From JANPLG01 sp964609085 (GTDB taxonomy: Bacteria; Armatimonadota; SYMT01), in the NCBI GenBank assembly GCA_964609085.1, contig CAZSRZ010000012.1, positions 1 to 64,000 on the forward strand: a stretch of DNA of 64,000 nucleotides. The letters run 5' to 3'. The number at the start of each line of letters is the position of its first letter. The stretch's first letter is position 1. Positions 8,609 to 16,935 of this stretch are shown piece by piece. Below the pieces are notes generated by a model, which made no database searches, was not told where the DNA came from, and was given only the letters and a program-made list of their open reading frames with translations. A program made the position numbers and the translations under genes.

Positions 8609-9573
8609 CTGTCGGCGCACCGTCCGCCCCGCGCCCCGCCAGGCGCTGGTCGAAACCAGCCGAGTACTGGCTCACCCGCCAGTTTGTCGCCTCGTTGAAC
8701 CTGCTCGGCCGCGTGCTCACAGTGCGCGCTTTGGACCGACTCGGTTGCGCCCTCGGCCATCTGGCCTATCGCACGATGCGCCGCTACCGACGAGTGGCGA
8801 TGTCGAACCTGCGACGGGCGTACGGCGACCAGTGGTCCGACGCCCAGATTGAGGCGTGCGCAAGAGCCAGTTTCCGCGGCGTGGGACGCACCCTCGTCGA
8901 GTTCTTCCTCCGCCAGCCGCGGATCACGATGGAACAAATCGCAGCCGAAGTAGGCTTCGAAGGGCAAGAGCACTTTGAAGCTGCCTTCGAGCGCGGCAAG
9001 GGGGTGGTGTTGGTAACCGCCCACTATGGGAACTGGGAAATGATGGGCCCGCGGCTGGCGTGCGCGGGGTACCAGGTGCACGCGGTCAGCCGCACGGCGG
9101 ATGATCCTGCGCTTGACCGTATGATCGAGCGAATCCGCACTCGAACCGGGCTGAGGCAGATTCCGCGGCGACGGGCGGCACGTGAAGGTCTCCTGGCGCT
9201 GCGCCAGAACCAGGTGCTCGCCATTCTGCTGGACCAAAACACTCTTCGTGGCGGAGTGTTCGTGCCGTTTTTCGGTCATCCGGCGAGTACGGCCACAGGA
9301 CCAGCGGCGTTCGCGCTGAAGACCGGCGCGGCGGTGATCCCGACCTTCTGCCGCCGGGAAGCGAACGGCCGGCATACCATGCGCGCCTGGCCGCCGATTT
9401 ATCCGGTACCCACGTCGGACCGAGATCGGGACATCCTCACGCTGACGGCCGCGATGACCGCTGTGATCGAGCAGCAGATCCGCGAGCAGCCCGAGGACTG
9501 GTGCTGGATCCACGACCGGTGGAAGACGCGCCCGGAGTCCGTGGCGGTCGCCTCGCCGGCGGAACCGGGATGA
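8605..9573 (+). CDS. Lysophospholipid/lipid A acyltransferase, LpxL/HtrB family
   Basis: A 322-residue acyltransferase of the lipid A late-acylation family. The catalytic HX4E motif is visible as TAHYGNWEMMGPRLA, followed by AVSRTADDP. Further on, LLDQNTLRGGVFVPFFG and a WCWIHDRWK tail near the C-terminus are both standard for LpxL/LpxM proteins. It would add a secondary acyl chain to Kdo-lipid IVA at the inner membrane. The likely start is TTG 8605, overlapping the lpxK TGA; no ATG lies near the N-terminus of the family alignment. Only one such gene is visible here, so the number of secondary chains is unknown. Confidence 0.9.
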   Translation: MTVGAPSAPRPARRWSKPAEYWLTRQFVASLNLLGRVLTVRALDRLGCALGHLAYRTMRRYRRVAMSNLRRAYGDQWSDAQIEACARASFRGVGRTLVEFFLRQPRITMEQIAAEVGFEGQEHFEAAFERGKGVVLVTAHYGNWEMMGPRLACAGYQVHAVSRTADDPALDRMIERIRTRTGLRQIPRRRAAREGLLALRQNQVLAILLDQNTLRGGVFVPFFGHPASTATGPAAFALKTGAAVIPTFCRREANGRHTMRAWPPIYPVPTSDRDRDILTLTAAMTAVIEQQIREQPEDWCWIHDRWKTRPESVAVASPAEPG

Positions 9574-10643
9574 GCCGCACTGTGAACGAACCCCGGCCCC
9601 CGGTTGAACGCCTGCAGAATGTCCGCGACATCCTGCTGCTCAACCGACTCCACATAGGTGACTGCATCCTCACCACCCCTCTGCTCAGCGCGCTCAAACG
9701 TCGCTTTCCGGCAGCCAGGCTCACTCTGGCCGTGCCGGCCGGCAACCGGGCCCTGATCCGCGCGAACCCGCACGTGGATGAGATCATCGAGCGGCCGCCG
9801 ACGGATCGTTGGGTCGCCAAGTTGCGCTTCATCCTGGAGGTGCGTCGCCGCCGCTTCGACCTCATCATCGCGGCGCAGGAAAAGTCGGTCTTCTATGGCT
9901 GGGTCGCGGCCACCCAGCGATGGCTGAACCCCCGCCGACCCGTGACCCTGTCGCTCTCCCACCCTCGGACCCGCCGCTTCTATGAGTTCGCAGCGCCGAT
10001 GATTGCGGATCAGCACGAGGTTCTGAAGTACCTGAATCTCGCGGATGCGCTGGGATGTCCCCGCGATCCGAATCCCGTGTTGGAATTCACACCGCCCCGG
10101 TCCGTCCGACTAAAGGTGCAGACCCTGCTCAACCGGACGCTTGGGGACGAGTCTGCGAGGATCATCGCCCTCAACCCCGGCGCGACCACCGCAGACAAGC
10201 GCTGGACAACCGCCGGGTTCGCCGAGGTGGGGGATCGGTTGGGGCGGGAGTACGGCCTGCCGGTGGTGATCATCGGTGGGCCCGGCGACACGCTGCGGGC
10301 GGACGAGATCCGTTCCATGATGAAGACTGCGGCGACCTCGACAGCCGGCTTGCTGGACCTGGATGAGACCGCGGCTCTGCTCGAGCGGGCCGAGGTGCTC
10401 GTGACGGGTGACACCGGCCCCATGCACCTTGCCGTTGCTGTCGCGACACCGGTCGTCGCCATGTTTGGACCGAGCAGCCCGGGCAAGTTCGGCCCGTTCA
10501 CCCGCAACGCCGTCGTGATCCGTCATGCCCGGCCGTGCTCGGATTGCCAGCGGCCATGCCTGCACACCATCCTGCCCGAGGAGGTGTGTGAGGCTGTCGC
10601 GCGCTTGCTGGGGCCCCCCCGCCGTGTCGAGGATCTCGTCTAG
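9570..10643 (+). CDS. Glycosyltransferase family 9, heptosyltransferase-like (second)
   Basis: A 357-residue GT9 protein. It begins the conserved fold with RDILLLNRLHIGDCILTTP. The second Rossmann half has TGDTGPMHLAVAVATPVVAMFG followed by SSPGKFGPF and a Cys pair in ARPCSDCQRPCLH. In this family the DTGPMH loop contacts the nucleotide-sugar. Its ATG overlaps the acyltransferase TGA (ATGA), and the next GT9 gene starts directly after its stop. A role in adding heptose or another sugar to the LPS core follows from family and context; the specific linkage cannot be assigned. Confidence 0.85.
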   Translation: MSRTVNEPRPPVERLQNVRDILLLNRLHIGDCILTTPLLSALKRRFPAARLTLAVPAGNRALIRANPHVDEIIERPPTDRWVAKLRFILEVRRRRFDLIIAAQEKSVFYGWVAATQRWLNPRRPVTLSLSHPRTRRFYEFAAPMIADQHEVLKYLNLADALGCPRDPNPVLEFTPPRSVRLKVQTLLNRTLGDESARIIALNPGATTADKRWTTAGFAEVGDRLGREYGLPVVIIGGPGDTLRADEIRSMMKTAATSTAGLLDLDETAALLERAEVLVTGDTGPMHLAVAVATPVVAMFGPSSPGKFGPFTRNAVVIRHARPCSDCQRPCLHTILPEEVCEAVARLLGPPRRVEDLV

Positions 10644-11828
10644 ATGGCGGTGCCCACGACATCCTTGCCGGAGGAACCCCCCGCCGATCTTCAGACGGCG
10701 TCCCCGCAGCGGAGTGGAGATGCGCACTTCCTCCCTGCGGTTGGCCACGGAACCCTACCCATCCGGCGGATCTTGGTCGTCCACACCGAGCGGATGGGGG
10801 ACGTGCTGTGTGCCACCCCGGTCTTCGCCGCCCTCAAGCATCGCTTCCCCGGCGTGCATCTGGAGGCGCTGCTGCATCGGCCGCACGATCAACTGGTTCG
10901 AGGCGGTGAGTTGGACGACATCCTGCTCTATGACCGCCAGACTACCCACCGAACGTGGAGGCAGCGGCTGGAATTGATCGGCGAGCTTCGGGAGCGCTCC
11001 TTCGACTGGGCGCTTGTGCTCCACGCAGCCTCCAGCGTCGCATTTGCCCTCGCCCACAGCGGCATCCCGTGGCGGACAGTTGTGTGGCGCGAAGGGGCGC
11101 GTCGGCCGCCGCACTGGCGTCACTGGTACCATCAGCACATCCGGCAGGACCGCAACGACCAGTCGCGACACGAGATCGAATACAACCTCGATGTGCTTCG
11201 GCAACTCGGCATCGATGCCGCGTCCCCTGGTTATCGGGTTCACCTCTCGGACGCCGAGATCTGCTGGGCCCGCGACTGGTTGACCAAGCGAGGACACGCG
11301 ACCGACCGCCCTCATGGCCGACCGCTCATCGTACTGCACCCGGGGCACGGTGGGGGGAGGCAGGTCTGGCCGGAGACGAACTACGCGGAGTTGGCGCGTC
11401 AGTTGTCCGATCAGGGCTGTCGGGTCGCCGTCACGGGCACTGAGAAGGAACGCCCGGTGGCTGAGCGCATCTGCGCCGCCGCCCCGGGCGCGCTGATGTT
11501 TGCAGGCGAGTTGACGCAGCGGCAGCTTGCCGCGGTGCTGGCTCATGCCGCCGCCTTCGTGAGTGTCTCCACCGGTCCGATGCACCTGGCAAGTGCCATG
11601 GGGGTGCCGACGGCGACTCTGTATGGTCCGAGCGACCTCCGCCATGAGATCGTCCGCTTCAGCCCCTACGGTAGTCGCACCGAGAGCGTCCTTTCGCCGC
11701 TGGTTTGTCCTTGCCCGGATAGCCACAAGTGTAAGAACCCGGTCTGCATGCCCGCGATCACCGTAGAGGCTGTCTTCGACGCCGTTCGGCGCCTGTGCGC
11801 GGCCCCAGAGGACCCGGTGGCGCCGTGA
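10644..11828 (+). CDS. Glycosyltransferase family 9, heptosyltransferase-like (third)
   Basis: A 394-residue GT9 protein with an extra ~35-residue polar N-terminal extension before the fold starts at RRILVVHTERMGDVLCATPV. The C-terminal site reads VSVSTGPMHLASAMGVPTATLYGPSD, and a Cys-rich stretch CPCPDSHKCKNPVC sits near the end, as in many GT9 enzymes. It begins immediately after the stop of the second GT9 gene with no gap, so the two may be translated together. Three GT9 genes in one operon suggest a core with several heptose-type additions. The protein overlaps the next gene by four bases. Confidence 0.85.
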   Translation: MAVPTTSLPEEPPADLQTASPQRSGDAHFLPAVGHGTLPIRRILVVHTERMGDVLCATPVFAALKHRFPGVHLEALLHRPHDQLVRGGELDDILLYDRQTTHRTWRQRLELIGELRERSFDWALVLHAASSVAFALAHSGIPWRTVVWREGARRPPHWRHWYHQHIRQDRNDQSRHEIEYNLDVLRQLGIDAASPGYRVHLSDAEICWARDWLTKRGHATDRPHGRPLIVLHPGHGGGRQVWPETNYAELARQLSDQGCRVAVTGTEKERPVAERICAAAPGALMFAGELTQRQLAAVLAHAAAFVSVSTGPMHLASAMGVPTATLYGPSDLRHEIVRFSPYGSRTESVLSPLVCPCPDSHKCKNPVCMPAITVEAVFDAVRRLCAAPEDPVAP

Positions 11829-13186
11829 AGCAGCCGCTAAACCTGATACTGCTGGTCGTAGATAGCCTGCGGGCGGACCACCTCGGCTGTTACGGCAACC
11901 TCGATGTCGGCACTCCCAACCTGGACCGACTGGCGCGGGAGTCCGTCCGGTTCACCGACGCCCACGCGTGCAGCTTTCCGACGCTCCCCTGTCGCATCGA
12001 GCTCTTGTCCGGCAAGTTCACCTTCGCCCGGTACCCCTGGGGACCGTTTCCGGATCAGGAGGTTCCGGTGGCGGAGCGGCTGCGGGACGGCGGATTCCAC
12101 ACCGCCTTGATCACCGACAACCTGCCGATGGCGCGGAAGAACCATCGCTTCGAGCGTGGGTACGACTCTAGAGTCTCGGTCCGGGGGCAGTGGTATGATC
12201 AGTGGGCGCCCTGTGAGGGACCGGTTGAGCTCCCCGCCCCGGCGGCGAGCCTGGATCAGCACGAGCGCGTCCGCCAGTACCTGCACAACGTCCGCGATCG
12301 CGCGACCGAAGCGGACTACTTCGCCCCCCGGGTCATGCGGGCGTCCTCGGACTGGCTGACCAGCTTTGGGAAACGCGGTCGCTTCTTCCTCCACCTTGAA
12401 TGCTTCGATCCGCACGAGCCGTGGGACCCGCCGGCAGGCTACACCGATCCCAAGTTGGTCGGTCCGCACCGGATCATTTATCCCCACCTGGGCCGCGCTT
12501 CACGCTACTCGCCAGCCGAACTGGCATCGATCCGCGAACTCTACGCGGGCGAGGTGCGGATGGTGGACCGGTGGATTGGGACTCTGCTCGACACATTGGA
12601 TCGGGAGGGGCTAGCGGACACGACGGCCCTGCTCATGGTCTCGGATCATGGGATCTTCCTTGGTGAGCACGACCTGCTGGGGAAGGCCAACCATCGGCGA
12701 GAGGACGTAAACGGGTGGCCGCCCTATCGCGAGGTCAGTCACATCCCGTTGATGCTGCGGGTCCCGGGGTTGAGCCCGGGAACGAACGACGCCTTCGTCC
12801 ATCCGGGCGACCTGATGCCGACGCTGATGGAATTGGCGGGGCTGCCGATCCCCGAGGGTGTGACCGCATCATCCCTGATGCCGATCGCCCGCGGGGAGGC
12901 AGAGTCTGGCCGTGGGATCGCCGTTACCGCATGGTCCTACCGCGGTTGGCGTCGGTGGCACCCCACGTGCATCCGCGACCGGGAGTGGTCGATGGTCTGG
13001 TGGCGGACGGGGATTCCCCCGCGCCTCCACCATCTGCCGACCGACCCGACAGAGAACACTGACCTGTACCCAGCACACCGGACCGAGGCACGTCGCCTCC
13101 ACCGAGAGTACGTGCGCTTTCTCAAGGCGCAGCCCCGCCGGCCGCGGAACTACTGGTCGCGACGCTTCTTCCCGCCCTGGAACTGA
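11825..13186 (+). CDS. Sulfatase-fold (alkaline phosphatase superfamily) hydrolase/transferase with Thr nucleophile
   Basis: A 453-residue protein of the sulfatase family. The N-terminal metal site is VVDSLRADHLGCYG, and the second metal site is MVSDHGIFLGEHDLLGKANH. The region that holds the formylglycine Cys/Ser in true sulfatases (C/S-x-P-x-R) reads TLPCR, with Thr53 at the nucleophile position. It is therefore unlikely to be a formylglycine sulfatase; Thr is used by phosphotransferases of this superfamily such as LtaS and EptA. There is no signal peptide or membrane segment, so it appears cytoplasmic. It is the last gene of the LPS operon (GTG 11825 overlaps the preceding TGA). Acting on a core or lipid A phosphoryl group is inference. 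Confidence 0.75.
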   Translation: MKQPLNLILLVVDSLRADHLGCYGNLDVGTPNLDRLARESVRFTDAHACSFPTLPCRIELLSGKFTFARYPWGPFPDQEVPVAERLRDGGFHTALITDNLPMARKNHRFERGYDSRVSVRGQWYDQWAPCEGPVELPAPAASLDQHERVRQYLHNVRDRATEADYFAPRVMRASSDWLTSFGKRGRFFLHLECFDPHEPWDPPAGYTDPKLVGPHRIIYPHLGRASRYSPAELASIRELYAGEVRMVDRWIGTLLDTLDREGLADTTALLMVSDHGIFLGEHDLLGKANHRREDVNGWPPYREVSHIPLMLRVPGLSPGTNDAFVHPGDLMPTLMELAGLPIPEGVTASSLMPIARGEAESGRGIAVTAWSYRGWRRWHPTCIRDREWSMVWWRTGIPPRLHHLPTDPTENTDLYPAHRTEARRLHREYVRFLKAQPRRPRNYWSRRFFPPWN

Positions 13187-13240
13187 CCCTGTCCTTGGCG
13201 CACCCTGGCGGATCTCGGCCGCCCGGAGGGGATCTCCCTG

Positions 13241-13290
13241 GTTCACGCGGAGACGCGGAGAGAGCCGCGGAGGTGCAAGGACGCGGAGGC
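13241..13290 (+). repeat. Short ACGCGGAG-type direct repeats
   Basis: Between the sulfatase-fold gene and hflX the sequence contains the octamer ACGCGGAG at 13245, 13253 and 13281, and the variant CCGCGGAG at 13265, interleaved with short spacers. The cluster lies in the 256-base non-coding gap 13187-13442. Similar low-complexity GCGGAG strings recur between genes in many bacteria; no function is known to me. It precedes the probable hflX promoter and could mark the end of the LPS operon. Confidence 0.6.
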
Positions 13291-13362
13291 CTGGAGAGAG
13301 CAATCACGTCTCTTGATGCCATCTCCGGCTCATGCGGAGGCGCGGTGAGAATCGCAGTCCTA

Positions 13363-13391
13363 TTGCCCTGTGCATCGGGTTCGGCTATCGT
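13363..13391 (+). promoter_or_regulatory. Probable sigma70-type promoter of hflX
   Basis: TTGCCC at 13363-13368 and TATCGT at 13386-13391 are separated by exactly 17 bases, each matching the -35 and -10 consensus at four of six positions. They lie 52 bases upstream of the hflX ATG, in the only sizeable gap after the LPS operon. A short GGGGCC/GGTCCC hairpin (13408-13424) lies in the predicted leader. Read by eye only. Confidence 0.45.
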
Positions 13392-13442
13392 GCTTGGGTG
13401 TCTGACAGGGGCCGTTTCGGTCCCCTGGGTTGTAGGTGGCTG

Positions 13443-14636
13443 ATGGCTTCCAAGTTGGTGGAGACCAAAAAAGAAAAGCAGCGCGCGATTCTGATCGCGG
13501 TGGAACGGACGCGGCGCGTTGACAACGAGCAGCCGTTCGATCCCGAGTTGATGGAGTTGCAGGGGTTGGTCGATACCGCGGGCGGCGAGGTTGTCGGCAT
13601 CCTCTGCCAGCGGCGCATGGCACCCAGCCCGTCCAGCTATCTGGGCTCCGGCAAGGTGGGCGAGGTCAAGGAGTTGATCGCGGCTACCCAGGCTGACCTG
13701 GTGATCGCCGACGATGAGCTGACGCCGGTTCAGCAGCGGAACATCAGCGAGGAGCTCAATCGCCCGGTGCTCGATCGGACGCAGCTCATTCTCGACATCT
13801 TCGCGCAGCGAGCCCAGACCGCGGAGGGGAAGCTGCAGGTGGAACTGGCGCAGCTCAGTTACGCGCTGCCGCGGCTATCCAGCGTCTATACGAAGTTCGA
13901 GCGCCAGCAGGGTGGGATTGGGCTTCGCGGGCCGGGAGAGACCAAGCTGGAGGCGGATCGTCGGCGGGTGCGCCAACGCATCTCCGATCTCAATCGCGAC
14001 ATTGACCAGATCCGACGCCATCGCCAGGTGCAGCGCTCCAGCAGACGCCACGAAGGTTTCTCGACGGTGGCCATCGTGGGCTACACCAGCGCCGGCAAGT
14101 CCACCCTGCTGAATGCGCTGTCCGGGGCGGATGTCTACACAGATGCCAGGGTGTTCGCCACGCTGGATCCAACCACACGGCGCGCGCAACTGCCCGGCGG
14201 CCGCCCGATCCTGGTCACGGATACGGTGGGCTTCATCCGCCGCCTGCCTCACGGCCTGGTTGCCGCCTTCCGCGCCACTCTGGAGGAGACCGCTGAAGCC
14301 GACGTTCTGCTGCACGTCGTCGACGCCAGCAGTCCGGACATGCGGGAGCAGATGGAAGCCGTGATGGTGGTGCTGACGGAACTCCACATTCAAGATAAGC
14401 CGATCGTCACAGTGCTGAACAAGATCGACCTGATGCGCGACACATCCGCGCTCCGCGAAATGGTGGCGAATACGCCAGACACGGTCTATGTTTCCGCGCG
14501 CACTGGTGACGGTCTGCGACAACTCATGCTCACCGTCGAGCGCGTGCTGGCCCACGCCGAACGACGGCGCCGGCAGGAGGTGACCGAGGCCCGCGAGCAG
14601 GAGCTGGAACGGCGGCGTGCGCTCCGAGTGCTTTGA
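13443..14636 (+). CDS. hflX: GTPase HflX
   Basis: A 397-residue ribosome-associated GTPase that splits or rescues stalled 70S ribosomes. The N-terminal HflX domain includes GLVDTAGGEVVG and SYLGSGKVGEVKEL. The glycine-rich linker is GGIGLRGPGETKLEADRR. The G domain has G1 GYTSAGKSTLLN, G3 DTVGFIRRLPH and G4 NKID. The ATG at 13443 is preceded by AGGTGG; the open frame extends 37 codons upstream but those residues do not match the family. The gene overlaps queA by 20 bases. Confidence 0.95.
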   Translation: MASKLVETKKEKQRAILIAVERTRRVDNEQPFDPELMELQGLVDTAGGEVVGILCQRRMAPSPSSYLGSGKVGEVKELIAATQADLVIADDELTPVQQRNISEELNRPVLDRTQLILDIFAQRAQTAEGKLQVELAQLSYALPRLSSVYTKFERQQGGIGLRGPGETKLEADRRRVRQRISDLNRDIDQIRRHRQVQRSSRRHEGFSTVAIVGYTSAGKSTLLNALSGADVYTDARVFATLDPTTRRAQLPGGRPILVTDTVGFIRRLPHGLVAAFRATLEETAEADVLLHVVDASSPDMREQMEAVMVVLTELHIQDKPIVTVLNKIDLMRDTSALREMVANTPDTVYVSARTGDGLRQLMLTVERVLAHAERRRRQEVTEAREQELERRRALRVL

Positions 14637-15672
14637 TTACGAACTACCGCCGGACCGCATAGCCCAGGTTCCGCACCAGCCTCGAGACCGATCCCGGCTC
14701 CTCGTGGTGCCTCCCGCGGGTGGTTTCGGACACCGGCTGTTCTGTGATCTGCCCGCACTGCTCCAGCCGGGAGACCTGCTGGTCCTCAACGACACCCGCG
14801 TCCGCAAGGCGAGGTTGACGGGCCTCCGACCAGGGGGAGGATCGGCGGAGGTGCTCCTTCTCGGGCAACTGGCGGATGGCGACTGGGAGGCGATGGTTCG
14901 CCCTGGTGGCCGTCTCAAGCCGGGGACGGAGATCGTCGTGAGGGGCAGCGACGGTGCCGCAGTCCACGTAGCAGTCCGTGACTACTTGCCGGGCGGCACG
15001 CGGCGGGTCCATCTGGAGGCCCGGGACTGGGATGGGCCCGGCGGCGTGGAGGGGCTGATCGCCCACCTGGGCAGTATGCCTCTGCCGCCCTATATTCATA
15101 CCAAGCTGGATGATGAGACCGCCTATCAGACGGTCTACTCGCGAACCCTGGGCGCGGCTGCCGCCCCGACAGCCGGGCTGCACATGACGGATGCTCTGCT
15201 CCGGGCGATCGTGGATCGCGGGGTGGGCGTCTGTCGACTCACACTGCACGTCGGGATAGGCACATTCCGGCCGGTGAAGAGCGAGGAGATTGAGCAGCAC
15301 GAAATGCACGCGGAGTGGTACTCGCTCCCGGCCGAGGCCGCCCTGGCGGTGAACGCATGTCGCGGCCGCGTGGTTGCGTTGGGGACCACGGTGGTTCGGG
15401 CGCTGGAGTCGGCCGCCGTGGGCGCGCCGGTGGGAGCGCGCGTGAGGCCACACACGGGCTTCACCCAGCTCTACATTACACCGGGGTATCCCTTTCGCGT
15501 GGTGGATCGGCTGGTAACCAACTTTCACACGCCACGGTCGAGTTTGCTCATCCTCGTCAGCGCCTTCGCCGGGTATGAACGAGTTCAACAGACGTATGCA
15601 GAAGCTCTATCTCAGGGTTACCGGTTCTTGAGCTTTGGCGATGCCTGCCTGTTCGATCGAGCGCAGGGGTAG
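14617..15672 (+). CDS. queA: S-adenosylmethionine:tRNA ribosyltransferase-isomerase QueA
   Basis: A 351-residue enzyme that moves the ribosyl part of S-adenosylmethionine onto preQ1 in tRNA, giving epoxyqueuosine. It starts with the family N-terminus FDYELPPDRIAQ, then has GDLLVLNDTRVRKARL, a central PLPPYIHTKLDDETAYQTVYS motif and the C-terminal NFHTPRSSLLILVSAFAG. The GTG start at 14617 lies inside the hflX 3' end, which places FDYELP at the usual distance from the N-terminus. It is convergent with the NYN gene, with only nine bases between the stops. Other queuosine genes are not in the window. Confidence 0.95.
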   Translation: MRSECFDYELPPDRIAQVPHQPRDRSRLLVVPPAGGFGHRLFCDLPALLQPGDLLVLNDTRVRKARLTGLRPGGGSAEVLLLGQLADGDWEAMVRPGGRLKPGTEIVVRGSDGAAVHVAVRDYLPGGTRRVHLEARDWDGPGGVEGLIAHLGSMPLPPYIHTKLDDETAYQTVYSRTLGAAAAPTAGLHMTDALLRAIVDRGVGVCRLTLHVGIGTFRPVKSEEIEQHEMHAEWYSLPAEAALAVNACRGRVVALGTTVVRALESAAVGAPVGARVRPHTGFTQLYITPGYPFRVVDRLVTNFHTPRSSLLILVSAFAGYERVQQTYAEALSQGYRFLSFGDACLFDRAQG

Positions 15673-15681
15673 GTCGTCGGG

Positions 15682-16935
15682 TCACTGCTTCCCTGGTCGC
15701 TTCGGCGGGGCCTGAAAGAAACTCTCCCACTCGGCGAGCGAGGAGGGAGCGTTCGCCGCGGGAGGGGGAGTGGGAACGGGCAACGGGCGCTCGGCAGGCG
15801 GCGCCAGGCGCGACGCGAGCCACTGAACCGGCTGCACCTTAGCCCCCGCGGCACGTATGGCGGCCGCAAGAGCACGGTCGTCGGTGATGACCGTGGCCCG
15901 TCGGCGATCCGGCTCCGGCAACTGGTTCAAATACTCCAGGATCACATCGTCCGCCGGGCGGCCGTTCCCGGTCGTTCGCTCTTCCAGATTCCCGCGGACC
16001 AGGCGTGAGGCTTTCGACCCATCGAAGAAGACGGTCCACCGCTGGCTGCTCTCGACGCGGCATCGGTCGCCGACGCGGAGCATGAACTGACGCCGGCTCT
16101 CCGGATCGCGGAGAGCATAGCCTTCGGCGCTGCCCAGGAAGTTGCTCCCGTCGACGATCACCCTCTGGAACCCTGGTGCTGGGCGCGGCGGTGGGGGCGC
16201 TGCTGGGGGTATGGCCGGCGCCGCAGCCTGCTGGCGCGGTGGGGCCGCGGGCTCCATTTGCGCCACCTTGGCTTCGGTCCGTCCATTGGGCCGGCCAGCC
16301 GGCGGCGGGGGAGAAACAGGTGCAGTGCTCCCCGGTTTCGGCGCTCCATTCGGGGCGACCGGCCTGGGCGCATCCAACACCGGCGTTGGTGTTACGGTCT
16401 GGGCTGGCGCTGGCTCGGTGGGGGGAGGTGGCGTGCATTCCGGCGACGTTGAAGCGACCTCGGGCGGGGTTGGGGAGGCGGCAGGGGGGGCCGGAGGGGT
16501 GGGCTCGGGTTGGTCTACGATCGGCGGAGTCGACGGAGCCACGGCAAGCTCCGAAGGTCGCTGCGCCTCAATTTCCTCACGAATGGCACCGATAAGCTGG
16601 AACCCTGCCAGCGAGAGAGCTTCTGGGAGCTGCCGTAGCCGACGGAAGGTGAGCAAGACCGCCTCCGACTCCAGCGCGAGGAGATCGGCCGCGGCGAGGT
16701 CAGCATCAGGTGACTGCCCGCGTTCCGGTGCATCCCAGGCCCGCGCCAGCAGGGCGGCCATCTGGACGGATAGATCGATGAGACGATCGGCCAGGCGTCG
16801 GGCGTCTGGGGTGCGCCATTGGCCGGCGACCGTCAGAAGCAGTTCCGTGAAGTCCAGGCTCTGACGCCAGGCGCCGCAGCCGTGATGCGACGCGGCCGGC
16901 GGTGTAGGCACCGCGGTTGGGTCCTCCTGGCTCAA
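15682..16935 (-). CDS. NYN/PIN-domain (YacP-like) putative RNase with Pro-rich linker
   Basis: A protein of about 417 residues with three parts. The N-terminal ~120 residues are helical and unrecognised. A long Pro/Ala-rich low-complexity linker follows. The C-terminal domain runs VIVDGSNFLG, WTVFFDGS, ADDVILEYL and ATVITDDRALAAAIRAAGA; these spaced acidic residues are the metal-binding set of NYN/PIN nucleases such as YacP/Rae1. I choose TTG at 16935 because it overlaps the TGA of the DUF1992 gene and has AAGGAG eight bases upstream; the open frame extends 28 codons further but inside that gene. Cleavage of RNA, possibly ribosome-linked, is inferred from the family. Confidence 0.7.
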   Translation of the reverse strand: MSQEDPTAVPTPPAASHHGCGAWRQSLDFTELLLTVAGQWRTPDARRLADRLIDLSVQMAALLARAWDAPERGQSPDADLAAADLLALESEAVLLTFRRLRQLPEALSLAGFQLIGAIREEIEAQRPSELAVAPSTPPIVDQPEPTPPAPPAASPTPPEVASTSPECTPPPPTEPAPAQTVTPTPVLDAPRPVAPNGAPKPGSTAPVSPPPPAGRPNGRTEAKVAQMEPAAPPRQQAAAPAIPPAAPPPPRPAPGFQRVIVDGSNFLGSAEGYALRDPESRRQFMLRVGDRCRVESSQRWTVFFDGSKASRLVRGNLEERTTGNGRPADDVILEYLNQLPEPDRRRATVITDDRALAAAIRAAGAKVQPVQWLASRLAPPAERPLPVPTPPPAANAPSSLAEWESFFQAPPKRPGKQ

